Shown in pieces: positions 1 through 10,894 of a stretch of DNA of 64,000 nucleotides; positions within the stretch are counted from its first letter, which is position 1, and each line of letters opens with the position of its first letter. Both the position numbers and the translations under genes were made by a program. Below the pieces are notes generated by a model. The model did no database searches. It was not told the origin of the DNA and saw only the letters and a list, made by a program, of their open reading frames with translations. The stretch is from contig CM028132.1 in the NCBI GenBank assembly GCA_016271365.2, positions 1,183,505,001-1,183,569,000 of the forward strand, given 5' to 3'. This DNA comes from Neoceratodus forsteri (Eukaryota; Chordata; Ceratodontiformes; Ceratodontidae).

Positions 1-69
1 TTGCAAATTTTGGGTATACGACTCCTTTAATGCTTTCATTGCATGAAACCACCCAACAAGCAGCTGAGC
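1..69. other. Unassigned left-edge sequence
   Basis: A short lead-in before the minisatellite. No motif or repeat family recognised. Confidence 0.3.
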
Positions 70-770
70 AGCCTCATGATCAACCCCAAGTTTCTACTTC
101 CTCCACAGATGGAAACATGCAAAACAACTCCCTCCCACTACCAAGTATCCTGCCCACCTCCGAGTATTTCCCTATGCACTGTCTATAGAAAAGCAACACC
201 CTCTCACTGCCAAGTATCCTGCCCATCTCCCGATCGTCTCCCGGTGCCCCGTCCATGAAAAGTAACTCCCTCCCACTGCCAAGTATCTTGCCCACCTCCC
301 AATTGTCTCCTGGTGCCCCATCTGTGAAAAGCAGCTCCCTCCCACTGCCAAATGTCTTCCAGTGCCTCGTCCATGAAAAGCAACTCCCTGCCACTACCAA
401 GTATCCCGCCCACCTCTAGATTGTCTCCCAGTGCCCCATCCATTAAAAGCAACTCCTTGTCACTGCTAAGTATCCTGCCCACCTCCTGATTGCCCCCCGG
501 TGACCCACCCATGAAAAGCAACTCCCTCCAACTGCTAAGTATCCTGACCACCCCTTGGTTGTCTCCTGGTGCCCCCTCCATGGAAAGTAACTCCCTTCCA
601 CTGCAAAGTATCCCGCCCATCTCTCGAATACCCCCTGATGCCCTGTCCATGAAGAGGGACTCCCTCCCACTGCCAAGTATCCTGCCCACCTCTCGATTGT
701 CCCCCGGTGCCGTGTCCATGAAGAGAAACTCCCTTCCACTGCCCAGTGTATACCCACTTCCCATGCTCCT
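70..770. repeat. 69-bp minisatellite, about ten units
   Basis: Successive units carry an aligned ATG or variant at about 117, 185, 255, 324, 373, 442, 511, 580, 649 and 718. The spacing is 69 bp except for one 49-bp unit (324 to 373) with a 20-bp loss. The unit contains AACTCCCTCCCACTGCCAAG and CCCGGTGCCCC-like segments. Because 69 is 23 codons, long frames stay open on both strands. On the minus strand they read as a 23-residue repeat containing GSGRELLFMDGAPGDN. This openness comes from the period and is weak evidence for a protein. No promoter or splice context is visible. Confidence 0.9.
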
Positions 771-1089
771 TTCAAACACCTGAAATAAAGAAAACTATCC
801 CTCGTAGTTTTTTCTTTTTATTCCCTGTAAAAAAAGATAATAGTCCATCAATGTCTGTTGCTGCTGCTTCCCCTGCTGCTGTTACCTTCCCCCCACCCAG
901 CATCCACTACCCTATACCCCCTACCCTTACTTACCTACCGGGAGTCCAACGCTGTACTCCTCTCTGGACTTGAGACACATCTTGACTCTTCAACATCAGA
1001 CTGGGAACAATGGAAATCAGGTATTGTGTGGTCAGTGTGTTTCAGTGCATTTTGAACTTGTACACTTAACCTGTCACTTTTTAATATTT
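771..1089. other. No gene recognised
   Basis: Mixed sequence with a short CTG-rich stretch near 855-885 and pyrimidine-rich tracts. No repeat family or coding signal is recognised. Confidence 0.4.
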
Positions 1090-1570
1090 TCCCCCAAATT
1101 TTCAACATGGCTTTTTTGGGACCCTACCTCGCGTACAACGTAGATGAAATTTTTCTAATTCGCCTGAAGAATGACTTTGCAGTCACTCCACAAAACCACC
1201 TTTCATGTGGGAACTGAAAATGTTCACCTACCTGGTTCATGAGGTGGGATCATAAGAAGACTACAGTATGTTGAAGATTTGGGGTCAGAATATTTAAAAA
1301 TAAAATTATGAGGGTGTGTTGAAATCTTTCATTGCTCGCTCATAACTTTGGCAATTGTCAATATTTTGACACCAAATTTTCAACATAGCCATTTTTTCAC
1401 ACTACCTCATGAATGTGACAGGTGTCATTTTTCAAACTGTGGCCAAATGTGTTTTTGCACTTGTGGCGCAGAAAGACATCTTGTCTGGTATTGTATACAG
1501 TAAATAACACCTGTCAGGTTCAGAAGGAGGGGTCATAAAAAGAGTGTGTTGAAAAGTTAGGGTCAGTATG
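1090..1570. repeat. Large imperfect palindromic module, copy 1
   Basis: The sequence reads as an inverted repeat centred near 1319-1332 (TTGAAATCTTTCA). The left arm carries TTCATGAGGTGGGATCATAA and TTGAAGATTTGGGGTCAG. The right arm carries their complements, TTTTGACACCAAATTTTCAA and CTACCTCATGAA. A further left-arm-like segment follows at about 1500-1560, so the modules appear to be arranged in tandem. No transposase or terminal duplication is seen. A foldback satellite or a non-autonomous DNA transposon cluster are both possible. Confidence 0.65.
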
Positions 1571-2306
1571 TCACAAAACAACAAAGTGTCATCTGGAAAG
1601 AGTTGCATGTTATTTGTCATACTTGATAATGGCCATCTGTGGTGCTTGTGTGGTCTTGTCCTTTTGCTGCTGGGGAAGGGGTCCAGAGTTGAGGTTGGAA
1701 ACCCTAACACAACATTTCCTGACTTTTGTGGCATTTAGTGGAACCCTAACTGGTGCATTAATGCAGTTTTTTTGCAGTGAATTTCCTTTCTTTTTTAAAT
1801 AGTGGAATCACCATATCCTCATTTCTGCAGGTCCATTTGGGATCTCCATGTACAGATGCAGAAGTACTGGGCCCTCCAGGTCATGCTCTTCTGTGTGGCT
1901 ACAGATGCAGAGAATTCATGGGGCTATCTAGGGGGATGCAAAAGTGCAGGGCCCTTTGGCCCCTGTGCTTCCATGTCGCTACAGATACAGATGTGCAGGG
2001 CCAAGAGTCCATCTGTTAGCCGAAGCCCAGGGCACTCTGAAAGCTACAGGTGCCGAGTTGCAGGGCTGTGTGGGTCCTATGCCAAGAGAAGACTTCTCTT
2101 CACTATATGGTATTTGGACCCATACGACCAACCCTGCGACTTTCTTTTCCAGGCTGGGGGGGTGGTGTCTCATAGCAGTGCCGTTCCCCAGCCCACGGCC
2201 CATCAAGCTGGCTCACTTAGCTCACCCCAGACTCCGCTCACCAGCACAGGATCACAAAGGACCATCATCTGGGTCAAAAGCCAGCCCTGCACACATTTCT
2301 TAATAA
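1571..2306. other. Non-palindromic spacer, no gene recognised
   Basis: This sequence separates the two blocks of palindromic modules. It has short loosely repeated phrases (CTACAGATGCAGA at about 1850-1910, variant near 1980) suggesting an old short tandem array. ORFs of 119-175 codons overlap in different frames and none resembles a known protein. Confidence 0.4.
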
Positions 2307-2362
2307 ATGTTTTTGTTTCTAAATTTTGACCTAGATGTTTTTGTTTCTAAATTTTGACCTAG
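2307..2362. repeat. 28-bp tandem duplication
   Basis: The unit starting ATGTTTTTGTTTCTAAATTT and ending GACCTAG occurs twice without change (2307-2334 and 2335-2362). It sits at the left edge of the second palindromic block and looks recent. Confidence 0.9.
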
Positions 2363-3085
2363 ATGTTCAATATAGTCATTTTATGTGTCCCCCCCATTAT
2401 AAAGATGAAATGTGGCATTTATAAAATACTCACTAAAATGTCACTTTGTGCCACAAATGCGAAAAGACATTTTGGCCAGGATCTGAAAAAACACACGTCA
2501 CATTCATGAGGTGAACAAGTATGGAAACATTTCAATGTACATTCATAACTTTGTTGTTTTTTAATATTTTGACCCCCCAAATTTTAACATAGTCTTCTTA
2601 TGACCCCATCTCATGAACTTGGTAGGTGGAAATTTTCAAATCCCACCTGAAATGCGAGTTTGCAGAGTGACTACAAAAATCACATTTTGGCCCAGATTTA
2701 AAAAATTTCACCTACCCTGTTCATGAGGTGGTGTCCTAAAAAGCCATGTTTAAAATTTGGTGGAGAAATATTGAAAAAAGCAAAGTTATGAGTGAACGTT
2801 GAAATATTTCAATGTCCACTCATAACTTGGTCTTTTTACCTTATTTTCAACACAAGAGGTTGAGAGGTATGACCCTACCTCGTGAACCTGTTTGGTCAAC
2901 ATCTTCAAATCTTGCAAGAAAAGTGATTTCACACAGTGAATGCATAATCACCTTTCTTCCCAGATCTGAAAAATTTCTCTTACCTTGTTCATGAAATGCA
3001 GTCCCAAAAAGGCCATGATGACAATTTGGTGGAAAAATATGGAAAAAAGACAAAGTTATGAGTAAAAGTTCAAAATGCATTGAAA
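2363..3085. repeat. Palindromic modules, copies 2 and 3
   Basis: Same family as 1090-1570. One centre is near 2530 (AACATTTCAATG), with the left arm shortened. A second, better preserved centre is the near-perfect TTGAAATATTTCAA at about 2802-2815. Around it the left arm (CACCTACCCTGTTCATGAGG, GCAAAGTTATGAGTG) mirrors the right arm (CACTCATAACTTGG, CCTACCTCGTGAACC). A partial third unit ends with CAAAGTTATGAGT near 3050. Modules are about 300 bp. No coding capacity. Confidence 0.7.
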
Positions 3086-3370
3086 ATACATTTAATATAT
3101 TTATTTATTTCAATTTGGGAATTACAACCTTTGAGCCAACATAGCTCTTTTACAAAGGATCCAAGTCAGAGAACGAACAGCAATACAATACAATACAAGT
3201 ACAAACTTTACAGTACAAGAGCATGACATTAAAGAGGTTACACCTAACAATGCGGTTACCAGAGTCACTAAATTGAACTAATGATTTAACAACGCGTGCA
3301 GTGGGACTATTAGATTCTGTAATCAGGTATACAGGTTTCCAGAAATAATCAGAAGACAAATAGTTTTGTT
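3086..3370 (-). mobile_element. Retroelement 3' tail fragment, minus orientation
   Basis: The phrase TTTATTTATTTCAATTTGGG is followed by GGAATTACAACCTTTGAG and then TTTACAAAGG and an ACAATACAATAC-rich part. A second copy lies at 59735-59960 with the same order (TTTATTTATTTGAGATATCG, GGAATTACAAACCTTTGAG, TTTACAAAGG). The A/T-rich start suggests the 3' end of a minus-strand LINE or SINE. The family is not identified. Confidence 0.5.
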
Positions 3371-3387
3371 ACTAAGTGCTAGATGCA

Positions 3388-3590
3388 GATAGGTTGCAGC
3401 CAGAGAAGGCTTAGTCAAGAATAAGTGTGTGGGGGGGAGGGGTGATTGGGGAAGGGGAGGTAGCAGCCAGAGAAGGCTTAGACAAGGAGGTGGGAAATAT
3501 GTGACGGGGAGGGAGAGGGGAGAGGGTGTGGCAGGAGGTGAGTGGGAGGTAGCAACCAGAGAAGTCTCAGTCATAGAGAATGGGCAGGCA
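3388..3590. repeat. Irregular tandem repeat, about three units
   Basis: The phrase AGGTAGCAGCCAGAGAAGGC (with variants) recurs at 3391, 3458 and 3547. The units are separated by G-rich sequence of variable length (spacings 67 and 89 bp). The G-rich spacers create overlapping ORFs that I do not regard as genes. Confidence 0.7.
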
Positions 3591-3985
3591 TCAATTATGC
3601 ATCGCAGTCACAGTGGTAGAACTCAGCCAGAAGTTGCCTAAACTCTTTTTTAAAGGGGCCAAGTTTTTCGTGTTGTAAGAGGATTTTGGGTGACAACACT
3701 TAACTTATTTCTTCAGTTCGTGATCACGCTTCAAGGAGGACATCTTTTTGGTATAAGAGTGGATCAATGCCAAGGGACCCTCTGTAAGTGAGAGAGGGTT
3801 GTGTGGGGATGTGGGGTGGTTACTTTAAAACTCTACTGAATGTGCTGGGAAGCCAAATTTCAAAACCTTATGATCATGGAACCAATTAATATTTTTTTAT
3901 GAAACATTTGAAAGGCATAGCCTTGGCACAAGCCTCTTCTACCCTGAACGTTTCAGAACAAAATTCAGTACCATCTAGGCTGTAG
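3591..3985. other. No gene recognised
   Basis: Unassigned sequence between the tandem repeat and the first CR1 copy. No motif stands out. Confidence 0.35.
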
Positions 3986-5644
3986 ATGAGTGCAAAAAAA
4001 ATGGCAAAAAAGAGCCAAAAGTAAGGCTTTTTTTGTATTTGCAACAGGACAGGGAAGAGTATAGCAACAAAACAAGGGAGGCAAGCAATCTAGTACAATT
4101 GGCTAAGGTCAAGAAGAAACTGCAGCTGGCAGAGGGGGTAAAAATGGGGGAGAAGGTCTTCTTCCAGTACCTCAGGGCATAGAGGGATATCAAGGCAGGG
4201 ACAGTCAAGCAGAAAAAGGAGGAGGGATGGGTGGAGGGCAGTGTAAAAAAGGCAGAGGTACTTAACAAGTACTTCTGTTAAGTTTTCACGAAGGAAAAGG
4301 ATGGCCCAGTACCCCAGAGAAGAAGAGGAGGGTAGCTGATGTGTGTGTGTGTGTAGAGGAGTCACATATGTGGAGATCTAAATTGATAGGGTGAGGAAGG
4401 GTTTAAATGCTGTGAAGGTAGAAAAGTCCCCGTGACCGGCTGGCATACATCCAAGGGTTCTGAGGGAATTAGCGGATGTACTGACAGGTGCCCTGGGGGA
4501 CCTGTTTAACACCTCTCTAAAATCTGCAGTAGTACCCCTGGACCGGAGAACAGCACATGTATTGCTGCTATATAAGAGTGGGCCGAGGGACAACCCTGGT
4601 AGTTATCAACTGGTAAGTCTGACCTCGGTAATGGGGAAGCATATTAATTTGTAAAGGAAAAACTGTTGCGCTTTCTGGATGAAAATTGACTCCATGACGA
4701 TAGGCAGCATGGGTTTGCATCATGGTAGTCTTGCTAGACCAGCCTAATTTATTTCTTTAATTGGGTAACTAGGACAGTGGAGAAGGGCCAAGCAGTGGGC
4801 ATACTGTATCTGGATTTCAGTAAGGCCTTTGACACTGTTCCCCACAGGAGAATGATCAGTAAGCTGGAGGACTTGGGGCGGGTGCGGGGGCATTAGGGAT
4901 GGAACTGACTAGGTGGGTAAAACACTGGCTACAAGATAGAAACCAGAAGGTGGTGGTCGGGGGTTCTTTGATGCTAGACCAGTCACTAGTAGGGTCCCAC
5001 AGGGCTTGATGCTCGAGCCAGTGTTATTCAACATGTCCATCTTCATCACCGACATTGCTGATGGGGTATGCCTCTTTGTGGATGACACAAAGCTCTGAGG
5101 GTGGACACAGAAGATGGAGACAGGACATTAGGGAGGACCTGACTAAACTGGAGAGATGGTCAGGTATTCAGCAGCTGGGAATAAATGCAAAAAAAAAAAA
5201 AAAATAATAAGGTAATGCACTTGGGGGCGAAGAACCCAGAGAACACATACTGGGCTGGGAGGTCTGCAGGTCACCAAGTCAGAGGAGGAGAAGAAAGACT
5301 TGGGTGTGATCATTACGAGTGACCTGAAGCACTCAGCACATTGCAAGAGAGCAGTGGCCAGAACACATCAGATGCTGGGAAATATAGCCAGAGGTGTAAC
5401 CAGTAGGAAGGCGGAGGTCATCCTACCACTGTACAGATCACTGGTTAGGCCATATCTGGAGCATAGTGTTCATTATTGGAGCCCTTACCTAAAGAAAGAC
5501 ATCAACTGACTGGAGACTGTACAGAGAAGGGCAGCCAAGATGATCTAGGGACAACAAAGCAGGCCTTATGAGAAGAGGGTCGGAGATCTCAACAGGTGCT
5601 TCCCGAAGGATAGGAGGGAAAGGGATGACATGATCAAAACCCTG
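3986..5644 (+). pseudogene. CR1-type LINE fragment 1 (reverse transcriptase)
   Basis: Degenerate CR1 open reading frame 2, the protein that copies LINE RNA into nicked chromosomal DNA. The conserved reverse transcriptase phrase YLDFSKAFDTVPH is readable at about 4801-4845, and the catalytic motif appears as FVDDTK near 5075-5090. The C-terminal thumb region with an RPYLEHSVHYW-like stretch lies near 5445-5480. Several stops and frame changes break the frame. There is an A-rich expansion at 5189-5210 and a short GT run near 4340. The copy ends near 5640 where a second CR1 copy begins, and no normal 3' tail is seen. It is dead. Confidence 0.85.
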
Positions 5645-6982
5645 CTAATGAAAACACTGGTTGAGTATCCTGAATCTTGTAGACTGCAAGCCCATAGGCA
5701 GCATGGATTCATTGTTGGGGGCGGGGAGGGGGAATCATGCCAACTAATCTTATGGATTCCTTTGACTGGATCAGGGAAGACATTGGACGTAGACTATCTG
5801 GGCTTCAGTAAGGCATTTGCACTGTGCCATACAGGAGGCTAATAAAGACTCTGAGCAGCCTTGGGGTGGGATTTAGAGTGGTGAATTGGCTTACAAACTG
5901 GTTAACGGATAGGAAACCAAGGGTGATGGTAAATGGCAGTCACTTGAATGATGGAGAAATGACCAATAGGGTGCCGAAGTGCTCAGTACTGGGATCGGTC
6001 CTCTTCACTGTCTTTGTAAGTGACATTGCTGAGAAACTGGAAGGGAAGGTATGCCTTTGTACAGATGATATCAAAATCTGCAGTAGGGTGGACACTCTGG
6101 AGGGGGTGGAAAGAATGAGCAGTGATCTGGAGAAATACAAGGAGTGGGCTAAAAAGCATGGCAGTTGGGGTTCAATGCCAAAAAGTGCAAGATGATGCAC
6201 CTAGTGCATAGGAACTCAAGGCATTGATTATCAGATGGTGGTGAGGTACTGACAGACGCTAAACAGGAAAGGGACCTTGGGGTTATCATATCTGATGACC
6301 TCAGGGTGGCAGGGCAGTGTGACAAAACAGTGGGTAGGGCTAATTTGATACTGGGGGCATAGGGATTTGTGTATCTAACAGGAGGAGGGAGGTGGTGTTG
6401 CCACTCTATCACTCACTGGTAAGACCCCATCTGGAGTGCTGTGTCCAGTTTTGGAGGCCGCACCTCAGAAAGGACATAGATAGGGTGGAAGCAGTCCAGT
6501 GGAGGGCAGCTAAAGTGGTGCTGGGGTTGCAGGAGAAGCCCTACAAGGAGAGACTGAGGGATCTGAACATGTACACCCTGAAAGAAGAGTGAGAGGGAAC
6601 TTGATAGAGACCTATAAGTACCTTATGGGGTGAACAGAGTGCATGAGGAAACTCTCTTTCAAATGAGAGAGCACCAGGACCTGGGGGCAAGTGATGAAGC
6701 TGGAGGGGAGGAAGTTTAAAAGCGATTTGAGGAAATATTTCCTCATAAAAAGGGCGGTAGACATCTGGAACAGACTGCTAGCATAAGTGGTGGAGGCAAA
6801 AACAGTGGGTGGCTTCAAGCATGCATGGGATAGACATAGAAGTGTATTAGAAAGGAGGCAGGGAGATGAGAGTGTCACCGGAGACTAGTTATGGTCTGAG
6901 GAGACAGATTAGGCAGGGAAGATCTGTGCAGACTATGTCAGTCCAACAGTCCTTTTCGGTCGACAAATTCTGTGTTTCTGTG
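5645..6982 (+). pseudogene. CR1-type LINE fragment 2, 5' truncated
   Basis: A second CR1 copy starts inside the reverse transcriptase at GGCAGCATGGATTC (about 5697) and runs to the 3' end. The catalytic region reads LCTDDIKIC near 6055-6080, with C-T replacing the usual F-A before DD. The segment from 6392 gives the family's PLYHSLVRPHLECCVQFWRP stretch. The end, TTCTGTGTTTCTGTGTT at about 6968-6984, is the duplicated octamer that closes several CR1 copies in this window. Multiple stops. Either an insertion into copy 1 or a rearranged pair. Confidence 0.85.
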
Positions 6983-8039
6983 TTACGCCCACCGTGTTCT
7001 TCTGAAATGGCAATTCTCTTTAAAAGACCTAAAGAGACCCAGTCGACCCCCATTAGTTGATTTTTGGCCTAGTTTTTCAGGAACAAAACAACAAACAACA
7101 TACATAGCAGTACTTTGAAGTAAATGTATGGGATAAGACATAACAGGTTGTGTGGTTATACGGGAATAATGCAGGCCTTTGATGGTTGTTAGGCATGAGG
7201 CATGAGGCATAGCCAAGTGCAGCAACCGCCTGAGAAGTGCATTCCCTTATGGCCCCACACCATGGATGGAGTACTGTATGTTATCCCTGTTATAAAAACA
7301 GACTTTTATCTGTTGAAAAAATATGCAGTTCAGTTGCAGTGTGCTGTTGTCAGAAAATAATGAATGGAAGCTAGTCTGTCTGCGCAGCGGTAGTGCTGCT
7401 GCTTGTGACATTGGAGACGCAAGTTTGGGAATGAGCTTGAGTCATCGAGGGCTGGTTGAGGGAGAGGAGGATTGAGCAACCCAGAGGACACTGTCCTCCT
7501 CTCAGGAGGAAGGGTTATAGCTGTCGCCTTGCAGCCATCACCAAGTGATAGTGCAGACAGGGGCTCAAATTAGGGAGGGGAGATGCCTACAGAGATGGAT
7601 GCATGACACACTTCTGGTTAGTGCGGCCTCGTGTAGCAGTGTAGACCCTACAGCTGGCAGAATGATGCCGCTCCCACTCTAGAGGCCCTGCACTGCCGAC
7701 CTTGGCTCCTTAACTCTGGACTGAGCTTGAACTTCGGCAAAAGCAAGGCCCACCCCTGGGGTAAATCAGGGAAGAACAAGGAGTCGAGAGGTAAGTCCAG
7801 GAGAAGGTGGGTGACGGCACTGGGAGTGGGAGGCATATGAAGAGGGCAGGCTGGCAGCAAAAAAAAAATCAGTAATCATGTGATGTGCTTTGACCAGTGA
7901 GGTTACAGGATTTTTCATGGCCCATTCTATAAATTCAGATATGGCACAGCAGATTACATTGGTAAGGACATGTGATATTCCAACAAAGATAGGCTGTTGC
8001 CTTTTTTTGTGTTTTGGACAATACACCCATAACAGTATC
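6983..8039. other. Mostly unassigned; possible tRNA-SINE relict near 7380-7600
   Basis: No gene is supported. GCGCAGCGGTAGTGCTGCTG at about 7381 resembles the A-box region of a tRNA-derived SINE. The following GAATGAGCTTGAGTC and AGGATTGAGCAACC loosely match the SINE at 34111-34626, so an old copy of that family may be present. The rest is unrecognised. Confidence 0.35.
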
Positions 8040-8279
8040 TGCAGGTTGCACCCTCGCCTCTGAGGCTGGAAGATCAGGAGGAGGTAGTGGGTTCTAGCCC
8101 CAATTCAGGGACTGGGGTAAAATTCCAATACTGACACTATAGGACAGCATGAGGTGGGAGCTGTAATACTGAGGTGCCATCTTTCAAGTAAGAGATTAAA
8201 CTGAGGTCCCGCCTGCCTGCTTTAGTGGTTGTTCAGATGGATGTTAAAGATCCCATGGCATTTCTCAAAAGGAGTAGGG
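8040..8279 (+). mobile_element. tRNA-derived SINE, 5' part (V-SINE-like core)
   Basis: A tRNA-like head with CCTCGCCTCTGAGGCTGG and a B-box-like GGGTTCTAGCCCC near 8088 is followed by a conserved vertebrate SINE body: GAGGTGCCATCTTTC, GATTAAACTGAGGTCCCG and AAAGATCCCATGGCATTTCT. I recognise this order from SINE families common in fish and other vertebrates, from memory rather than a search. The body stops abruptly at GAGTAGGG (8272-8279), where a LINE tail starts. Its continuation appears to be at 30277, after GAGTAGGG at 30269-30276. Confidence 0.75.
8272..8279 (+). other. GAGTAGGG junction 1 (SINE / Tx1-C 3' end)
   Basis: The octamer belongs to the SINE body and abuts the AAATTTTTATTG tail of the minus-strand LINE C. 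The same octamer occurs at the other three boundaries of the LINE row. Confidence 0.85.
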
Positions 8280-8438
8280 AAATTTTTATTGAAACTAAAC
8301 TAAACAGAATCAATTAGATCAGAAATAAAGAAAATCATACAAAAACATCAATAGAAAAAAAGAAAAAGAAAATGAAACAAGAAATCATACTGCAGGTTAA
8401 TGCCAAAATTTAAAAATATTTCAAAAAGGAAACAAGAA

Positions 8439-8867
8439 GCTGGCCCTATGGTGCTGAGGGTTGAGGCGTTGGACGCCACACCTCGCGCTATGCCAGCGAC
8501 CCAGGCTCGGGAACGAACTCGGGTTGTCGGAGAGGGGGAGGGCGGAGCAGGATCGAGCATGCCGATGGGCAGCTCTCCTCTCCCGAAGGTGGTGAGGGTA
8601 GGTTGGTGCCCCCCCACCATAGTTCTGATCCCACCGGGTGGAGGTCCCGTGGGTAGCTTAGGTGGAGAGGGGGTGGCAAATGGCTACGGGAATCGGAAGG
8701 GGCTGAGCTTGCGCCACAGGATGTGTAGCATGCTTCCACACGCTCGCACGGCTGTGTGCCAGGGCCTTGGGGGGGCGGAGAAAACCAGTAAAACCACCTA
8801 TGTGTCCCAATTGCCAGTTGCCGGGAGGAGGTGACAGGGACCAAACAGCTGGAAGTACAAAAAAAAT
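8439..8867 (+). mobile_element. tRNA-derived SINE, about 430 bp, with 16-bp target duplication
   Basis: The 16-bp AAAAAGGAAACAAGAA flanks the element on both sides (8423-8438 and 8868-8883). The head has GGTGCTGAGGGTTGAGG (A-box-like) and CGACCCAGGCTCGGGAACG (degenerate B box), and the element ends in an A-rich tail. It is clearly related to the SINE at 34111-34626 (shared TGAGGGTTGAGG, CCACACCTCGC, GGATCGAGCAT, CTGCTCTCCTCTC-like phrases). It sits within the 3' region of LINE C, so it inserted later than C. The long ORFs over it are not genes. Confidence 0.85.
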
Positions 8868-9661
8868 AAAAAGGAAACAAGAAAAAACACAAAAGGAATA
8901 AAAAAATGACATAAAAAGAAAACCTTGAAAGGGAAACCAGTACTGAAATTCTGTAAAGAAACCTAACATCACATCCACTGACTACATAACAGGTTTGTCA
9001 GCAGCAGTTATCCACCATGGCATGTTATGCCACAGGGCTTGCAGCTTCTGTCTCGGACAATTCATATGCATAGACCTCCATAATTTCACAAGTAACTTAA
9101 GCCAGTAGCTCGTGCACGTTACTACACTTTTGCTGAATGGGAAAAAAAAAATCTAGTTTTCCAGATATACCATTTAAAACAGGCAAAGATAATAAACACA
9201 GTACTACCATGCTATTTTTTCCAGTCCCCATCATATATACCATAAAGAAGCACTTTGTAATTTATCAGCTTAACTACAGGTTCTGCCCAAGTAACAGCTA
9301 CCAAGTCCCATAGGTTTGAAATATATGGACAATGAGAAAAAGGTGGGGGCCCTACTGCAGACTGTTTGCCGTACTTCTATGCTTTTTATTCACCTGAACA
9401 TTTAGCCATTCATGGCAGGAGAGTCATTGTATATCTTACATCTTTGGTAGGATTCTGGAGTTGGTCTAAAGGCGTAGCACCTGAGGGACATAAGCAGGGA
9501 GCAACGATCAAAAGTATATTCAATCAGAAACTGGGATCCTATAACCCAATGGTACAAGGCCTTCCTGGTCATACTAGACATGTGTCATGGGAAGTTTCCA
9601 GGATCTACTGTTACAGAAGGCCTCCTTAAAATAACATGGGGTTATAGTAGAACCTCTAGTA

Positions 9662-10462
9662 CAACAGTTCTAAAACTTTGTCATAGTGAGCCTCCCCTAA
9701 GCCATGGAAAAGATCTTGGGCCTCCCCCAAAATACTAAAATATTTTTGGGCATCCACATACAAAAATAGCCTACTTCTCACAGGTACATCAACAATAAAT
9801 TGAAACCTCTTTGCATAGCTGGCTCTCATGGTAAGCTTATTGTAACCCCCCTCCCAACAGGACAACCTACTTGCTCCAATATTTTGGCTCTCGAACCATT
9901 GTTACCCCTTACTGCCATACCTTCATGGATCAGATTGCTTTCCATTTGCCCTCTAACTGGAATAACCTTCGTGATGACCTCTGTCTTTCCCCCTCTCATC
10001 CTGCTCTTAAGCAACTTCTCAGGGATCATTTTGCTCCCTCCTGCTCTTATTCCTAGCACCTGTATGGTTAACTCTTGTATCTGGACAGTTCTGCTGCCAG
10101 TCTAATTGATCAATTGTTCCTTACATTGTTAGTTTATTGTTAATTTGTTTACACTTTTATTCATTTTGTATTGCTTAAGTGTTTTGCAGTTACATTCTGA
10201 ACTGTATTCTCTCACTACCCTTCCTTGGGTACACCTGATATAAGCCATGGCTCAGTGTACAGTACCTTCCCTGGTCACAGACTTGTGAATAAATACATAA
10301 ATTCATCGACTATTATCCTCTTTCAGTTTGCCTTATCCCTTCACACATAATCTATAAAGTTCAAAAGTGATATATAATACTTTTTCAAGACTTGCTTAAG
10401 CCTCCCCTGGAACAGGTTGGGGCCTCCCAAGGGAGGCTGGCCTCACCATTTGAGAACCCCTG
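9662..10462. mobile_element. Non-autonomous hAT transposon with 8-bp target duplication
   Basis: CTCTAGTA flanks the element at 9654-9661 and 10463-10470, the 8-bp target duplication typical of hAT transposases. The inner ends are imperfect inverted repeats: left CAACAGTTCTAAAACTTTG, right complement CAGGGGTTCTCAAATGG. The subterminal parts (GTGAGCCTCCCC and GGGAGGCTGGCCTCAC) are also inverted. No transposase is present. The internal part is a captured LINE 3' end (about 9825-10330). Confidence 0.85.
9825..10330 (+). pseudogene. L2-like LINE 3' fragment inside the hAT element
   Basis: The translation near 9871-10056 (FGSRTIVTPYCHTFMDQIAF, then LPSNWNNLRDDL) resembles the extreme C-terminus of L2-type reverse transcriptases, where an R-x-LWN-LP-like segment precedes the stop. 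The downstream part (ACACCTGATATAAGCCATGG, GAATAAATACATAAATTCAT) looks like a LINE 3' untranslated region and tail. The fragment is 5' truncated, and its position shows it inserted into the hAT copy or was carried by it. Confidence 0.6.
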
Positions 10463-10894
10463 CTCTAGTAACCTTCAAAGCCCATGTTTTCCATGCATCC
10501 AGGTTCCAAAATGAAATCTGGTCCAAGAGGACCATACCCTTGGTAGTTCAATTACAATGGACAGATATTAACATGGTTGAGTATCCCAAAGAAAAATCAG
10601 GTGTTTATCATATACAAACTGCCTTGTTTTACAGGGCGATATGTAATGTCTCTCTTTAGCAGATTCAGTCTGCTTCCCCACAGTCCTTGGAGGAAAATAT
10701 TCAGGAGGGAAGTCTAGAGCAGTGGGGGCGGGGAGACATATGACTAATATATAAAAACAAGGTAACTAAAAAGTTTGATTATGTAAATTATTTTTGTTGC
10801 CCTCAGTTCCACCTGGCCATCCATTTCTTACCAACTGAGTTTTAGGTTCCCAATTCAGTCTAGCAAATTCCCCATCCACAAAAGAGATCCCCAC

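Larger units (their letters stand above)
8280..10894 (-). mobile_element. Tx1-like LINE C, 3' part (interrupted)
   Basis: Minus-strand LINE sequence. Its tail complement AAATTTTTATTGAAAC at 8280 matches those of LINEs A (19304) and B (25289). The body between 8884 and 10894 aligns in order with the C-terminal and 3' untranslated region of LINE A. An example is CCCAATTCAGTCTAGCAAAT near 10848, against CCCAATTCAGGTAGGCCATA near 20638 in A. Coding frames are fully eroded. A SINE (8439-8867) and a hAT element (9662-10462) interrupt it. DIRS-1 cuts it at about 10895, and the 5' part resumes at about 18266. Confidence 0.7.

Noticed and set aside
204..779. 191-codon minus-strand ORF as a repeat-rich protein gene
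   Set aside because: Openness follows from a 69-bp period. The opposite strand is equally open, the 49-bp unit shifts the phase, and there is no promoter, splice or stop context.
8400..8978. Overlapping ORFs of 90-144 codons on both strands
   Set aside because: They lie across a SINE with perfect target duplications and its LINE surroundings. No protein similarity is visible.
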